Positions 27,201 through 42,200 of a DNA stretch of 64,000 nucleotides are shown piece after piece. The stretch's first letter is position 1. Each line of letters begins with the position of its first letter. The position numbers and the translations under genes were made by a program. The notes below the pieces were generated by a model. It did no database searches. It was not told where the DNA came from and saw only the letters and a list, made by a program, of their open reading frames with translations. Source of the stretch: Riptortus pedestris. Lineage: Eukaryota; Arthropoda; Insecta; Hemiptera; Alydidae. Location: the NCBI GenBank assembly GCA_019009955.1, contig CM032230.1, forward strand, positions 62,001 to 126,000, given 5' to 3'.

Positions 27201-30200
27201 AGATCACATGTTTGCGAATTATATTCAGCTTAAAATACAGTCCGCTAGTGAATTGCAGCAAAAAATTTGTACGATAAAATTTTAGCAATAAGTGTCTAGA
27301 TTTGCGATATAAAATTTTTACGGATAAAATTTTAGCAAATAGTGACTAACAAAATGGTACTCCGGGCCGGATGGAGTTGGACTGGTGCCGAATGGTAATG
27401 TAATGCGGCTTACAAGAAGAAATGTCTCACTTCGAGATTCGAGGCCGAGGGTCGAAGGACTGCAAAAGATGTGATGATCAGTCATGGGAGTCGTGTAGCG
27501 AAGTCAAGCCATGACTTATGTGAATCACAGTTGAATCAAGGCGGGATTTCGCCATCGGTGAGGGATCTAGGAAGCTGTAGCACAAGACAGAACAGCAACC
27601 ATCTTCGAGCGAGATTTGTTGAAATGGAAGCTGATTAGAGCTATCAGCAGCAGCTCCGTGATATTCAATGAGAGGAAGCTGAAAGGCAGGAAGCTGAACT
27701 TCAGCGACGAGAGAAAGCTGCAAGGGAGCAGTACGAAATGGAGCAGGTGCGGAGAGAGCTTCAAAGAGCGAAGGTGTCGAGTAGAAAGGTAAGCCACATA
27801 TCTGACATTAAACCTTTCAGGGCTGAGTCACCGCACAGCAGGATGGCTGCGTGGATTACAGCCACAAATCAGCCACAGGAAACTGATGTTTCACTTCCAC
27901 CTAACCATTCAGACTTTAGTGATAGGCAGGATCTGATTTCAGTTTCGAATAATTTCCACGAGTCGCCGGAAGTTCACCTACATACTAAAGTGGGGCATTT
28001 GTACTGTGGTGATGCCAAATATAGTAGATGTTCCTGATAAAGGTTGTCCTTCTAAATATCTGGAGCTTTCGAAACCTGCAGTGGTGCATTGCTATGCAAG
28101 TGCAAAATTGTATCATAAGGTACTATCAAGTATTTATTTATATATTAATTTTGACAACCTTAATCGCTGGGCAATCAAGCACTTGCCCGAAATGGAGTTC
28201 ATGTCTCAGATACCCATATAACAGAGTCTGTGCTCATCCACACTACTCCTAGTAAGCCAAGTACACATGTAAGTGTCGCGCAAGGAGTAATGGCCCTTTA
28301 TGATCAGAAAGTTGCTAATTCCAAAACCATTAGGGCAGCTGTAAAACGGTTTAGGCCTCAATCTCCACAGAAAGATATGGCTGATCTCTGTGCTGGAGCA
28401 TCCCTTGCTGGACTTATTGCTTTCTATTGTCCTGACCAAGTTGGCCTGTCATTAATTAGGCTATATGCACTTCCTACTGCATCTGATTGTGAAAGAAGTC
28501 TGAAGCTGATGGCAGATTGTGGTAGGAATCTGCAGCTTGTGACAGATTGTGGTAGGAGTCTACAGCTTATGGTAGTAATCTGAAACTTATGGCAGATTTT
28601 TGTTCATTTACCAGTTAATATTTATTTATCATATAACTCGAAAAGAAATCAAAATAAATTTATCGGTGAACACAATTTCTCACAGAACAAAACATTTTGC
28701 TTCGCCATTCTTTAGAGAGCATGGTTCATTTTTTCTAAAGACTGGCCTTATTTAAAATTTAAGAAGAAGAAATGGAAGCCCTGGTGTTGGGATATCAAGG
28801 GCCTTCCTCACGTACTCCAGCATAACGAGACACTGCCTTACTGGGGGAGGAAGGTTAGTGTCCCAGCCCTTGAATGGAACAAGATGTTCCCCAACACTAA
28901 TAAGAAAACATTCTACTACAAAAGAACGTTAATTGAGGAGTATGACAGAGACAGGAGGCCTACCGTCAGGCTTGCCATGAGCATCTCCAAGTTCGTGGAC
29001 ATGAAGAGGGCGATTCTGGAGTCAGCAGATCCTAAACACCAGACGCTGAGGAAGGACGTACTCATCTGGAGACGTTTCCACCTCACCTCGGAATTTATTA
29101 AAGAGAGTTTCGAACAGGGAAGGCCTCATCGTTCGAGATGTTACAGGTTCTGGGCATTTTATTGTTTGGCATATACCGTCCTAATGAATTTCAGTTCTAC
29201 TTAACGCGAAAAGATCCACCTATCATATTAAGTGAGAAGCGATAAAGGTCAGCTGACCAAATTTAAAAAAAGCCGAATGGATAACCTAAACAGAGCCAAA
29301 TACTATTACTCAAAAGATAAAACTGAGAAAAGACTCGTAGTTATTGATGAGTATTCAAGGTGTGTCAAGAGGGTTTGTGCTCGGTTCAAAAGATTACCTT
29401 TTCAGTTTCAACCATAGAAACATTTTTTTAAAACATTTCCTGTGATATCAATCAAGTTGGAAATTAATACGAATAATAATTCAATAGTAATTGAAAAATT
29501 ACAAAGTTTTGTGAAATGGGTCAGTGAGCATCTAGATGAAGACCGAGAGGCCTTTGCTAAATCTAGAAAGCTGAAAATTAATCCATTCTTGAAGACACAC
29601 CATTCCCAGGAGAGGGAGAGTGAAGATCGAGTATACTTCATGAATAATGCTCAAAAATTAGAAGAAATTCTCTGTGACATAGTCATTTTACGTGAATACA
29701 AGAAAATAACTGAACCAGTTCTGAGAACATATGATATGATTGGACCTGGTTATACTGCTTTATGGAAAAGAAATGTATACAGTATAAAGAGACAAATAAA
29801 TTGTTATCAAAGCGTGAGATGTAGGCCAGAAATGCAGGTTAAGACTATTCTCTTGTTACAAATTAGTGCATCATCTATTGAGAGATTTCAATTTTTACTA
29901 GATACATTGTATAAATTCAATTTAATACATTTGTTAAATTCTGATTATTTATCTTAATTATCTACAATAGAAGATGATGCTTTTGGACTAACTTCAATTT
30001 TAACGGTAGAATGTTTCTTGTTGCTGTTAACAGTAATCGAAGAGTGTTATCACCCGAGGATTTCAAATGTTACTTCTAAAGATTGTTTAAAAAATGAAAT
30101 TTTTCATAATCTATTTATAAAACCCTGTCTCCACTCAGAATTGTATTCTCTTTTACTAACCAATTCTTCAGATAAAATTCTTGTAGAACAAGTTACACAT

Positions 30201-33200
30201 TCAGCTGCAACATTACAGAATACTAATAGCTCCCAAAAAGGTGTTTATATTGTGGAGAAAGAGTTTGGAATAAATATAAACATTTTTTCTACAACTCCAA
30301 AAAATTGAAAACATATCTTTCTGACAATGAGCAAAGAGGACAAAGGAAAACCCTGCATAGGAAAGAATTCTGTGATCCCACTGTGAGAGTGGACAAATGT
30401 TTCCCAAAACTGAACGTACATTTCCAGTCTATTTTATATTTGCTTTATTCTGACATCATACTTCCCATTATGTGAAAGGTTCCTGTTAGAAGTAAATCGG
30501 GGCTCAGGTTAGCCATGCGAGTTAAAGCGTTGACCTTAATCTCACATGGTAAACCTAGAGTGGCGAGTTCGATTCTTGCCTGGGCAAAGGAAATTATTTA
30601 GTGACGAAATTCATTAAATAACGTCCTAAAATCCCACCCTGGCTAGAAAAGGGTGGTAACCTGTAGATAACCCGTCCCGATTAGCCTAAGTTGCAAAAAG
30701 TGGACGTTAATAAATAATAATAATAATAATTAGAAGTAAATCACCAGCATTAGCTAGTGCCTCAAACGGAGAATTTCAGAAAGATTTATTTTTAATAGGT
30801 TTTGCCCTTAAAGATTATCAGTGCTACTGTACTGTAAAATTTACTACTGTAGTAGATGATTGGAAGCTAAAAGAGCATTTAGAAGAACTGGCTGCTTCTA
30901 AAGTTGTTCCTATGCATGAAAATCTAATTAATTTTGTATTAAGAAAGTATTTATCCTATACAAATGATTGGAAAAAATTGCCAAGAAACACCAAATTGAG
31001 ACACGAAGCCTTCAGTGCACAGCAGAGAATGTGAAGGGTCTGCAAGGTTGAGTGTCAAAGACAACAATAGTGATGCTCTTCTTCATGGATTAAAAGAAGG
31101 TTATAGTCTTAAACCAGCTCCTGAACCACCTCCAATAATGCCTCTTTCTTCAAACAGAAGAAACTAGGCCTAATACTATTCACAGTGATTTGGGTGCTGA
31201 AGAGCCTCCAAGGACAATGACACCTGCAGAAGGGAAGACTGGTTCATCATCCTGTCTAGGGTAAGAAGGGATGGAGGATGGCTGGGAGTTCGCTGGGGCA
31301 GCCATGCCTGTCTAGGGTAGGAAGGGACGGAGCATGGCTGGGAGTTGGCTGGGGCAGCCATGCCTGTCTAGGGTAGGAAGGGAAGGAGCATGGCTGGGAG
31401 TTGGCTGGGGCAGCCATGCCTGTCTAGGGTAGGAAGGGAAGGAGCATGGCTGGGAGTTGGCTGGGGCAGCCATGCCTGTCTAGGGTAGGAAGGGAAGGAG
31501 CATGGCTGGGAGTTGGCTGGGGCAGCCATGCCTGTCTAGGGTAGGAAGGGATGGAGCATGGCTGGGAGTTGGCTGGGGCAGCCATGCCTGTGGAGCATGG
31601 CTGGGAGTTGGCTGGGGCAGCCATGCCTGTCTAGGGAAGGAAGAGATGGAGCATGGCTGGGAGAGCCATGCCTGTCTAGGGTAGGAAGGGATGGAGCATG
31701 GCTGGGAGTTGGCTGGGGCAGCCATGCCTGTCTAGGGTAGGAAGGGACGGAGCATGGCTGGGAGTTGGCTGGGGCAGCCATGCCTGTCTAGGGTAGGAAG
31801 GGATGGAGCATGGCTGGGAGTTGGCTGGGGCAGCCATGCCTGTCTAGGGTAGGAAGGGACGGAGCATGGCTGGGAGTTGGCTGGGGCAGCCATGCCTGTC
31901 TAGGGTAGGAAGGGATGGAGCATGGCTGGGAGTTGGCTGGGGCAGCCATGCCTGTCTAGGGTAGGAAGGGATGGAGCATGGCTGGGAGTTGGCTGGGGCA
32001 GCCATGCCTGTCTAGGGTAGGAAGGGATGGAGCATGGCTGGGAGTTGGCTGGGGCAGCCATGCCTGTCTAGGGTAGGAAGGGATGGAGCATGGCTGGGAG
32101 TTGGCTGGGGCAGCCATGCCTGTCTAGGGTAGGAAGGGACGGAGCATGGCTGGGAGTTGGCTGGGGCAGCCATGCCTGTCTAGGGTAGGAAGGGACGGAG
32201 CATGGCTGGGAGTTGATATTAATCATTGCTGTGACAATGTTTCCCTGAAACCTTCTCAGTTATCTCCGGTAATAACTATAAGTTCTAGATATTTATCTGC
32301 TTAACAGATGCCAAGAGAATGCTATTCTCTCAACTTTTAGTCTTTGACTTGGTAGCTTTTATTTCCCCCTCCCCCCTTAACCTTATACACTCCTTCCGAT
32401 CCTTATCTACTTGTATTTCAGTAGCCATTATTAGTTTGACCATCTTTGAACTAATGCCTAATTAAACTGAAGTAATTATTTAGGTAGATAAGTAATATAA
32501 AGTATTTTATATTATTATGAGTTTCTGACATAAGTTAATATTCACTGAATAATTTAAATTTATTACAAATGGCTAATAATTGAAATTCCATTAATAATTT
32601 GCTTTCCCACCAGGTGATAAATATCTCTGCTTTTATTACTAGTAATATAATCACTAGTAATTGAAATGGAAATTGGACACTTTTTCCTGTATACTATAGT
32701 AAGGGGAAGGCCTAGGGAAAATATACACTACTTAAAAGTTAGGATAATTAAGCTTTGTGTTTCTAGGAATAAGAGGAGGATGACGACACCTTCAAAGCCG
32801 GAAAGTAACAAGGGATAAAGATTTTGGTAAGGAATTTAATAATGTAATTCTTAAGTTCCTTAAGTACTGTTCCTCTGGGCTTTCACTAGTCAGCAGTAGT
32901 TTTGAACTTTGAAATGTAATTTTTGATGTCAGAATATCTTGTATAACAATAAACACAACAACAGCTCAAAACACCAAAATATCGTGACATTAACAGAAAC
33001 CAGTAGAATATAATGGTATTAACGGAATAATTGCAAGGAGGTAAAACATCAGTTGTGGATTTACAAATACAATGCCCAGGTGTATATTGACTATTTTAGC
33101 AGATTTCCCTTCAGGGAAATCAGCTTTGAGGTTGTGCTCATGGCGCGATTTTCGAAATTTTTCTTAAAATGTCCATCGATCCTACCCAGGAGATGACGAA

Positions 33201-33218
33201 AATGAGGTCCGTTCAAAA

Positions 33219-33274
<56 letters not shown>

Positions 33275-36200
33275 CTGTTACCGCTCTAGCGGTCGCAATT
33301 ATTATTTAATCGTTACCAAACTTGTTATTTAGTCGTTTTATGTAAAAAGAAAGATCAAGTTCGTTAACGGCTGAATTCGGACCAGTGGGAGGGGGGTTTA
33401 GAGGGGAGGTTTTTTGAAAATTCGAAATATCTCCCCTACCATACATCAGATCAAAAAATTGTATAAAACCAATCTTATTGCAAATTAAATTTACTATAAA
33501 TATTGTTCTATACATTTATTCTCTATCTTCAATATTAACCGAGATATTTGCATTTGTATTGTGTATGTGGTCGGCAGGAGTCGGCTATGTTCGGGACATT
33601 CCGCCGAGAGCTAGGGCGGCCGTTTTCGTCACTAATCGTCCCTTGTGAATAGGTTTAGAGATTCATTACAACTACTGTTGTTATTAGGCAGATTTCTCTA
33701 TTGTAAAACTCCATGTGGAAAATCTGCTCAGTTTACGCAGCCCCTGCGTGACGGACTTTTTTTTACTGTGCAATAATGAGCTGATAGAGCTCTAAGCCAA
33801 CAACACTCATTGTCCATACAATGAACATGAAACTATGATATTGCTAACATAACCGAGATGTGTCTCAGCCTTACAGAAATTCGGGACAGGATGGCTGAAT
33901 ACAATGAGAGCAATAACTATGAGAAAGAAGCTTTGACTCTCTAAGGAAATCTCTATGGAAGTTGCATTGCAAACTTAAAACGGCCAGCAAAATATAAGTA
34001 AGAGCCAAACAAATTGTTTACTGCCGTTTTGAACGACCTAGTATTGGGGAGTAACTTGTTAAAAAATTAGGAAAATCAAAAATATTGAGCAACAAATTTT
34101 AGTAAAATTGGGCGATTTCTAATGAATTGACCCGTACATCAAGTTCATAAATTATTTCCCTTTCAATTGCATTGGGATTCTAATATTCTCTATTCATTAT
34201 AATTATAATTGTGGTGTTTATATGTTTATAATACATCTAAGTGGGGCCAAAAATCTATTTAATATTTTAATAACTGGGACAAAAATATTATGTTTATAAT
34301 GCCACCACAACGGGCTTCCCAAAGTGCATTTCCTAGAGCAAGCTTGATAAACTACTGCATAGTGTTTGTAAAATAGTACTTCTATTGATTAATAAGTAAG
34401 CTGGTCAAATCTTAATCTTAAGGAGAAATAACAAAACCTTATCTGTGTATAATGTTTTTAAAACCAAATGAAAATTAATTACACTGCACAACAGCATTTC
34501 TGATGTTTGGGTTATGATACATGATTTTAGTCCAATTTTCAATGACGATTTCAAATCTGTGACTGAAATTTTTGTAACAGCTCTAGTTAAAAAATATGAC
34601 ACATGGGTTGTTTTCATAATAAAACACTATAAATTTAGATATGATTCCAAATAATTTATTTTTCAGTTGAACAAAAACCTTTTTTTATTTGATTTTCTTG
34701 ATGAAACAGAAGGCAGAGAGTTATTTTGAATGCTCCAACAATAATCAGCCATCATATGTGCATTCCAGTAGCCTTGATAGCGTTGCTCCATCGTACGAAG
34801 GTCCTGGTGGAATCGCTCGCCCTGTTCTTCACTTAGATCCCTAAGATTGGAAAATAGTCTAGATGGTTGTGGAGGAAGTGTAACTTGATGCTCATGTTAC
34901 ATCCGAGCCTTTGAAAGTGACACATTAGTTCTTGTACGTGTTAAGAAAAGTCCGAACTTTTCTTATTTCCCAAAAAATTGTGAATTATCCATACAAACTC
35001 ATTCCATGCATTTTTCTCACTATCTGTCATAGTCTTTGTAAAATTGGTGTCTTGTATTAACGATCTTATTTGTGGCCCGTCAAATATTCCTGCTTTTATC
35101 TTCTCTGCACTCAGTTTTGGAAACTTGTTTGATAGGAAACGGAAACAATTTCCACTTTTGTCAAGACCTTTCACGAATTGTTTCATCAGTCCTAGTTTTA
35201 TGTGTAACGGAGGCAAAATTATACGATCCCTTGATACTAAAGGTGGGTTTATCACGTTCTGTTGTCCTGGAACAAGCGCTTCCCGTGGAGGCTAATCTTT
35301 TTTAATCCAGTGATGAGTTTTAGCTCGACTGTCCCACAGGCATAGAAAACAGGGGTACTTTGTGTAACCATTTTGTTGGCCTAAAAGAATGTTTACCATT
35401 TTTAAATCGACACATATGAGCCAGTTATGTTGGGCATATTTAATTTTGTCTAAAACCAAAGCAATAGCTTTATATTCTTCTTTTACTTTCGTGGAATGTG
35501 CAATAGGCAACGACCCTAATTTATTCCCATTATGTAAGAGAACACATTTTAGACTCCGTTTTGATGAATCTATGAATAAACGCCACTCATTAGAAACGTA
35601 ATTTTGTAATCCCATTGCAGCCATCAAACCAGATACATCCTTACAAAACGCGAAGTCATCTTCTTCAGCAAAATATTGGAGGAGATTTCCCGTGGTAGCT
35701 ATAACAAGTAAACTACAGCTGTTACAAAACAAATGAAGGCATATATAGGATCAGCGACACCAAATTAGTAAACATCAAGTGATAAAGGTCAATCATCAGA
35801 CAAAAGTTGCAAAATTTGTTGTGCAGTGTTATTGACCAATGAGCGAATTAATACTTAGTTAAGCTCAGCAAATAAAGGTAAATAGACCTCAGTGAAAATA
35901 GTTACTCAACCCTAGGTGAAATATACTAGATCTCAAGGCAAAACTAAGCACTACCTCAGCTCAAATACCTTACCATACTAATGCTGACAGAAAATACTCC
36001 ACCCACATTAGAGCAAATACTTATCAAACACAATACTTAAATATACAGTATTAAATTACTAAGCACTTTTTATTATGCCTATTTAATAATTAACATTCAC
36101 CTTCATCAGAATCAGATGTAACTTCAATAACTAGGTCACTGGAATCGCTCTCTACAATGAAAGCTCTTGAATAATTTCTATGGAAGGCTTCACGAATCTC

Positions 36201-39200
36201 AGAACCTGAAATCATAAATTGGCTAATTACAATAACCTAATGTTTTCAAAAAGTTATAAAACAAAACCAATAGAGCATTCTACAATAAAACATTTCCAAT
36301 AATAGGGGCTCAGGTTAGGCATGTGAGTTAAAGCGTTGACCTTTATCTCACATGGTAAACCTAGAGTGACGAGTTCGATTCTCGCCTGGGCAAAGGAAAT
36401 TATTTAGTGACGAAATTCATTAAATAAGATCCTAAAATCCCACCCTGGCTAGAAAAAGGTGGTAACCTGTAGATAACCCGTCCTAATTAGCCTAAGTTGC
36501 AAAAAGTGGACATCAATAAATAATAATAATTTCCAATAATAGCTTTTATATAAGTATCTATCAAAAAAGAGTTATGTGTCCAATAAATCTATGTTGGATT
36601 TTAAAAAAAAAAAAAAAAACAAAAAACATCTATGGATAAAAATGAAAATAAGCTCTTTACTGATCAGGAAGTGAAGAGAGATGGGAATTTAGATGAGGTA
36701 AGTGTGTTGTAAGATCAGGCAGAGGTGGAAGTGGGGAGGTTGGTTGAAATGAGGTGAGCATTGGGGTCCATGCAGAAGAGGGAGAGAGATGGGATGGAGC
36801 AGATATGAGCAAAGTGTGTAGAGAGATATTACAGAGGTGGAAGTGGGGAGGTTGGTTGAAATGAGGTGAGCATTGGGGTCCATGCAGAAGAGGGAGAGAG
36901 ATGGGATGGAGCAGATATGAGCAAAGTGTGTAGAGAGATATTACAGAGGTGGAAGTGGGGAGGTTGGTTGAAATGAGGTGAGTATTGGGGTCCATGCAGA
37001 AGAGGGAGAGATGGGATGGAGCAGATATGAGCAAAGTGTGTAGAGAGATATTACAGAGGTGGAAGTGGGGAGGTTGGTTGAAATGAGGTGAGTATTGGGG
37101 TCCATGCAGAAGAGGGAGAGAGATGGGATGGAGCAGATATGAGCAAAGTGTGTAGAGAGATATTACAGAGGTGGAAGTGGGAAGGTTGGTTGAAATAAGG
37201 TGAGTATTGGGGTCCATGCAGAAGAGGGAGAGGTGGGATGGGGCAGATATGAGCAAAGTGTGTAGAGAGATATTACAGAAGTGGAAGTGGGGAGGTTGGT
37301 TGAAATGAGGTGAGCATTGGGGTCCATGCAGAAGAGGGAGAGAGATGGGATGGAGCAGATATGAGCAAAGTGTGTAGAGAGATATTACAGAGGTGGAAGT
37401 GGGGAGGTTGGTTGAAATGAGGTGAGTATTGGGGTCCATGCAGAAGAGGGAGAGAGATGGGATGGAGCAGATATGAGCAAAGTGTGTAGAGAGATATTAC
37501 AGAGGTGGAAGTGGGAAGGTTGGTTGAAATGCTCTCATTTTGGGATACCACAATGCATCACCATGGATAAAGGCCTGCATTTCTAAGCAGAATTGTTTCT
37601 ACGGTTAAGTGCGAAAATGGGAATCAGCAGATAGCAGATGATGGTGTACCACCCAGAGCAATGGATGTGAGGAGAGATGGCATTGCAGCCTCAAGGCTGT
37701 CCTAATGCCACATATGTCATCCAGATGATGTAAGCAAATCCTACCTACAGTCCTGCTTGGTCTAATATCTGCATTTAGAGAGGACGTTGCAGGTAGTGTA
37801 GTAGAGGCGGTTTATGGTAGCCCAAATGGACTCCCAGGAGATTTTCTCAATGCTCCCGAATCTAGAGAACCCTGCGTCGCACTACAAACGTTGAGGGATG
37901 ATTTGAACCGTCTGAAGCTGGTCGACTCTCATGCCTTCAACAAGACGGCATAAGGACCTCGACACCTGTACCCATACATTTCTCCTTGAGGATGTCATTC
38001 GAACATACCTAGTTCTACTGCACATGGTACAACACAAGGTGATAACCATAGGTGAGAACATTTTCAATATAATTGTCGGCAACAGGGAAATCAATGTGAC
38101 AGTCAATCAGGTATAGGCTGCTTATATTTTGGAAGAGGACTCCAGTGACAGTGTTATTCCGACGCAGCCACCTAAGTCTACCACTTTTTTCATTTCAGAC
38201 CTCCCTTCCAATGAAACCTCCACTCCTGTGAAGTCACTTATTAATTTGTTGGAGAATGTGGCGCTCTTGAGGCTCTTTTAATCTAATATATATTTGTTTT
38301 ATCACTATCTCTTGTCCCCACTTATTAACCTGAGATAAATAAAAAAAATATTGTTTATTATAATATTGTCTAGACCATTTTTGATTTAAAATAAGTACCT
38401 ATTTATCTGCACTAAAGGTCTCAACTTTCCTTAATAAAACAATTTTTATTAATTAACAATCCGATGATCATTTAATTTGCCAGGCATAAATTTGATCATT
38501 GATGGATTGCTTAATTAGATTAATGATAATAACATTATAAGTATTACATAAATTCCTTTCGAATGTACCAAGAGTTAGAAATTCTTAACCGTTTATTTGA
38601 TTATTAATTTTTGTAAATGAGCTTAAGCAAAGTACTTGTTTGGTCATGCTAAGTGAACTTATATTTGTCTATACTGAAATTTTACTATATAGGATACTAT
38701 AAAATACATTAACCCACAAAGGGAATATGTATATATATACCTATATTATTTATTTCCTCAATAAACAGTAACCGTTGAGAGAGGGAGTTTATTTCCTACA
38801 CGCCCCATACAATATAGTACATTAAATGTATTTGTAGATTAGTAACAAATTTTAAAATATATATACAATTTTTGGTTTTTTTATTAAAGATATAAACATA
38901 AATAATTAATCTTAACTCCAATATATAAAGTATAACATTATTGAACAAAACATTAAATGATGAAAAGTAAAATGGAATTTTTAATAATAGTATATTATCA
39001 ATTTCCCCATAATAGCTATTCCAATAACTTATTTTCTGGTATAATACTTCAGCAAATTTCCTCAGTGCTTTATTGTACTTATAGAAAAAAATTCTATCCT
39101 CAACAGGCCATCGGTTTGTTATTTTCATTACTATTTCTTTTAAAAGGTACCTTTCGTTTGAAAGCACTGTAAAATCATATAAGAAATGGGTGTAGGTCTG

Positions 39201-42200
39201 TTCAGTAGTAAAATCACATGGCCATAATGGGTTATTAGTCAGTTTAAATCTGGTTAGGTACACAATAATTGAGCCATGTCCAATTAATAATTGTGCTATG
39301 TAAAAGTCAGTAGGTGTATGTTCAATGTTCAAATATTCTGCAATATCGGGAATGAAAGTCTTTAAATGTTGCCCTGTAATTGTCACAGTCCAATGCTGTT
39401 GCCATTTTTTTTATGCTGTCTGTGTGTAGTAAATGTTTAATGCGTGTCTTCGGTATTTTTGTGTAACATTCTGTAATTTCGGAAGATTTAGATGCTCACT
39501 TTGCTGCTTTATTACCAACTTCATTTCCCAAAATTCCAGATCTCCACGAATCCATACAAAATTTATGTCAAATTGTTGTTGTAGAGTAAATATAATTAAT
39601 TTATATATATACACACACATATAAATAGTTTTAAACAGACCTCATTTTCGTCATCTCCTGGGTAGGATACATACACACATAAAGATATTTTTCGAAAATT
39701 GTGCTCAACCTTAACAGCTGATTTCTCCATAATGTATAGTAACAGAGATTTTCGAATTTTACCCCCATACGCACACACACCCCCATAAGTACACATCCCC
39801 CCATACGCACACGTACCCACACACATACGCACCCCCATACGCACACACACCCACACACATGCACACCCCCATACGCACACACACCCACACACATGCACAC
39901 CCCCATACGCACATGCACCCACACACATACACACCCCCATATGCACACGCACCCCCATACGTACACATCGCCCCATACGCACACGCACCCCCATACGTAC
40001 ACATCCCCCCATACGCACACACACCCACACACATACACACCCCCATACGCACATGCACCCACACACATACACACCCCCATACGTACACACACCCCCATAC
40101 GCACATGCACCCACACACATACACACCCCCATACGCACACACACCCCCATACGTACACATCCCCCCATAGGCACACACACCCACACACATACACACCCCC
40201 ATACGCACATGCACCCACACACATACACACCCCCATACGTACACGCACCCCCATACGCACACATATAAATAGTTTTAAACAGACCTCATTTTCGTCATCT
40301 CCTGGGTAGGATACATACACACATAAAGATATTTTTCGAAAATTGTGCTCAACCTTAACAGCTGATTTCTCCATAATGTATAGTAACAGAGATTTTCGAA
40401 TTTTACCCCCATACGCACACACACCCCCATAAGTACACATCCCCTCATACGCACACGCACCCACACACATACACACCCCCATACGCACACGCACCCACAC
40501 ACATACACACCCCCTTATGCACACGCACCCCCATACGTACACATCCCCCATACGCACACGCACCCCCATACGTACACATCCCCCCATACGCACACGCACC
40601 CCCATACGTACACATCCCCCCATACGCACACACACCCACACACATACACACCCCCATACGCACATGCACCCACACACATACACACCCCCATATGCACACG
40701 CACCCCCATACGTACACATCCCCCCATACGCACACGCACCCCCATACATACACGCACCCACACACATACACACCCCCATACGCACATGCACCCACACACA
40801 TACACACCCCCATACACACACGCACGCACACACACACACCCGCACACACAACCACACTCACACGCACACACATGCACCCCATACGCACACGCCCCTCATA
40901 CGCACATGCACCCACACACATTCACACCTCCATACACACACACACCCACACACCCCCATACACACACGCACCCACACACATACACACAGCCATATCGACA
41001 CCGCTGTTAGTAGGATATTGCCTATTGTAGGGAAAATAGCAAGGATTGCAAGAGTTCAGTGGGGATGAGGATTGAGGTCACCCTGGGAACTGGCCAATAG
41101 TAAAGCGTGTCGAGGAAGTTGGTGAATGCAATACCCTCATCTATACTGACAGAAGCAAAGACGACGCAAATGTGGGCTGTGCTTTTGTCGTATTCCACAA
41201 TACCAGGATAATTGCTTCCGGAAAATACAGGTTGAACTCCGAAAATTCAAATAACCAAGCTGAAGCTCTAGCCATTTTAAAGGCTTTGGAATGGGTTCGA
41301 GGAGAGGCTCAGGGAGTTTTGGGGAAGGTGGCTGTTGCAACTGATAGCCAATTTACTCTCGAACGTATTGGAAGCAATTGCGATTTAGAGATAATTGAAT
41401 CCATTAGAAGAATACTACATGATATCAAGAGCGCTGAGATAGTATTCTGTAGATTGGAATTGTGGAAAACGAAGAAGCGGATCGGCTGGCTAAGGAAGCT
41501 AATGGGGATGACAACTTAGTGAGGGAACAGCTAAAAATACCATTGTCAAGCCTTGAGGAAGCCGCCAGGAAGGACACGCTGGGAAAGGGAATGGAAGGAG
41601 TAATGCACCCCCACCTGTACACATCCCCCCATACGCACACGCACCCACACACATACACACACGCACCCGCCTCCATACACACATACACCTGCACCCCCAT
41701 ACGCACACACACACTCACACACACCCACTCACCCGCACACGTCCCCCCATACGCACACGCACATTTTTGTCATCTTCTGGTGTAGGATCGATGGAAAATT
41801 GAAGTTATTCTTCGAAAATAGTGCCATGAGAACAACCTTAACAGCTGATTTTCTCATAAGGTTCATCTCTTTTAGCAGTTTCCCTAGCAGAAAAATCAGC
41901 TATTAACATTGTTCTCATGGCATTATTTTTGAATAATATCTTCAAGATTGTATGTAAATTGTGTTGTAAAGCCCAAATTATGATTTCTCAAATAAAATAA
42001 GAGATAATTAGAGACTGAAATTAAGTTGCAGAGCATACCATAAACAGAATGGAATAAATATAATTTGTGCATTAAGTAAACAAAATTAATGTACATACTT
42101 TCATCATCTTCTGAATCAGATGAAATCACTAGATGGATAGAAGATGGGTTTATCAACATTTGGCTAGTTGCTCGCTCTGACCTTGACCTGAAATCCCTCA

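Noticed and set aside
30505..30590. A genuine tRNA gene
   Set aside because: A and B boxes are present but the acceptor stem cannot be closed cleanly, the sequence runs into a SINE body with an (AAT)n tail, and target-site duplications flank the whole unit.
31424..31781. Repeated MAAPANSQPCS (minus) and MAGSWLGQPC (plus) peptides
   Set aside because: Shadows of the 56-bp minisatellite.
36657..37439. 260-codon minus-strand frame
   Set aside because: It lies wholly in a 112-bp minisatellite whose length is not a multiple of 3, so repeats are read in different frames; the 3' end of the frame drifts with repeat length.
39596..40921. 222- to 408-codon Cys/Val/Gly frames (minus) and His/Thr/Pro frames (plus)
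   Set aside because: Products of the CACACCCCCATACG array, open on both strands.
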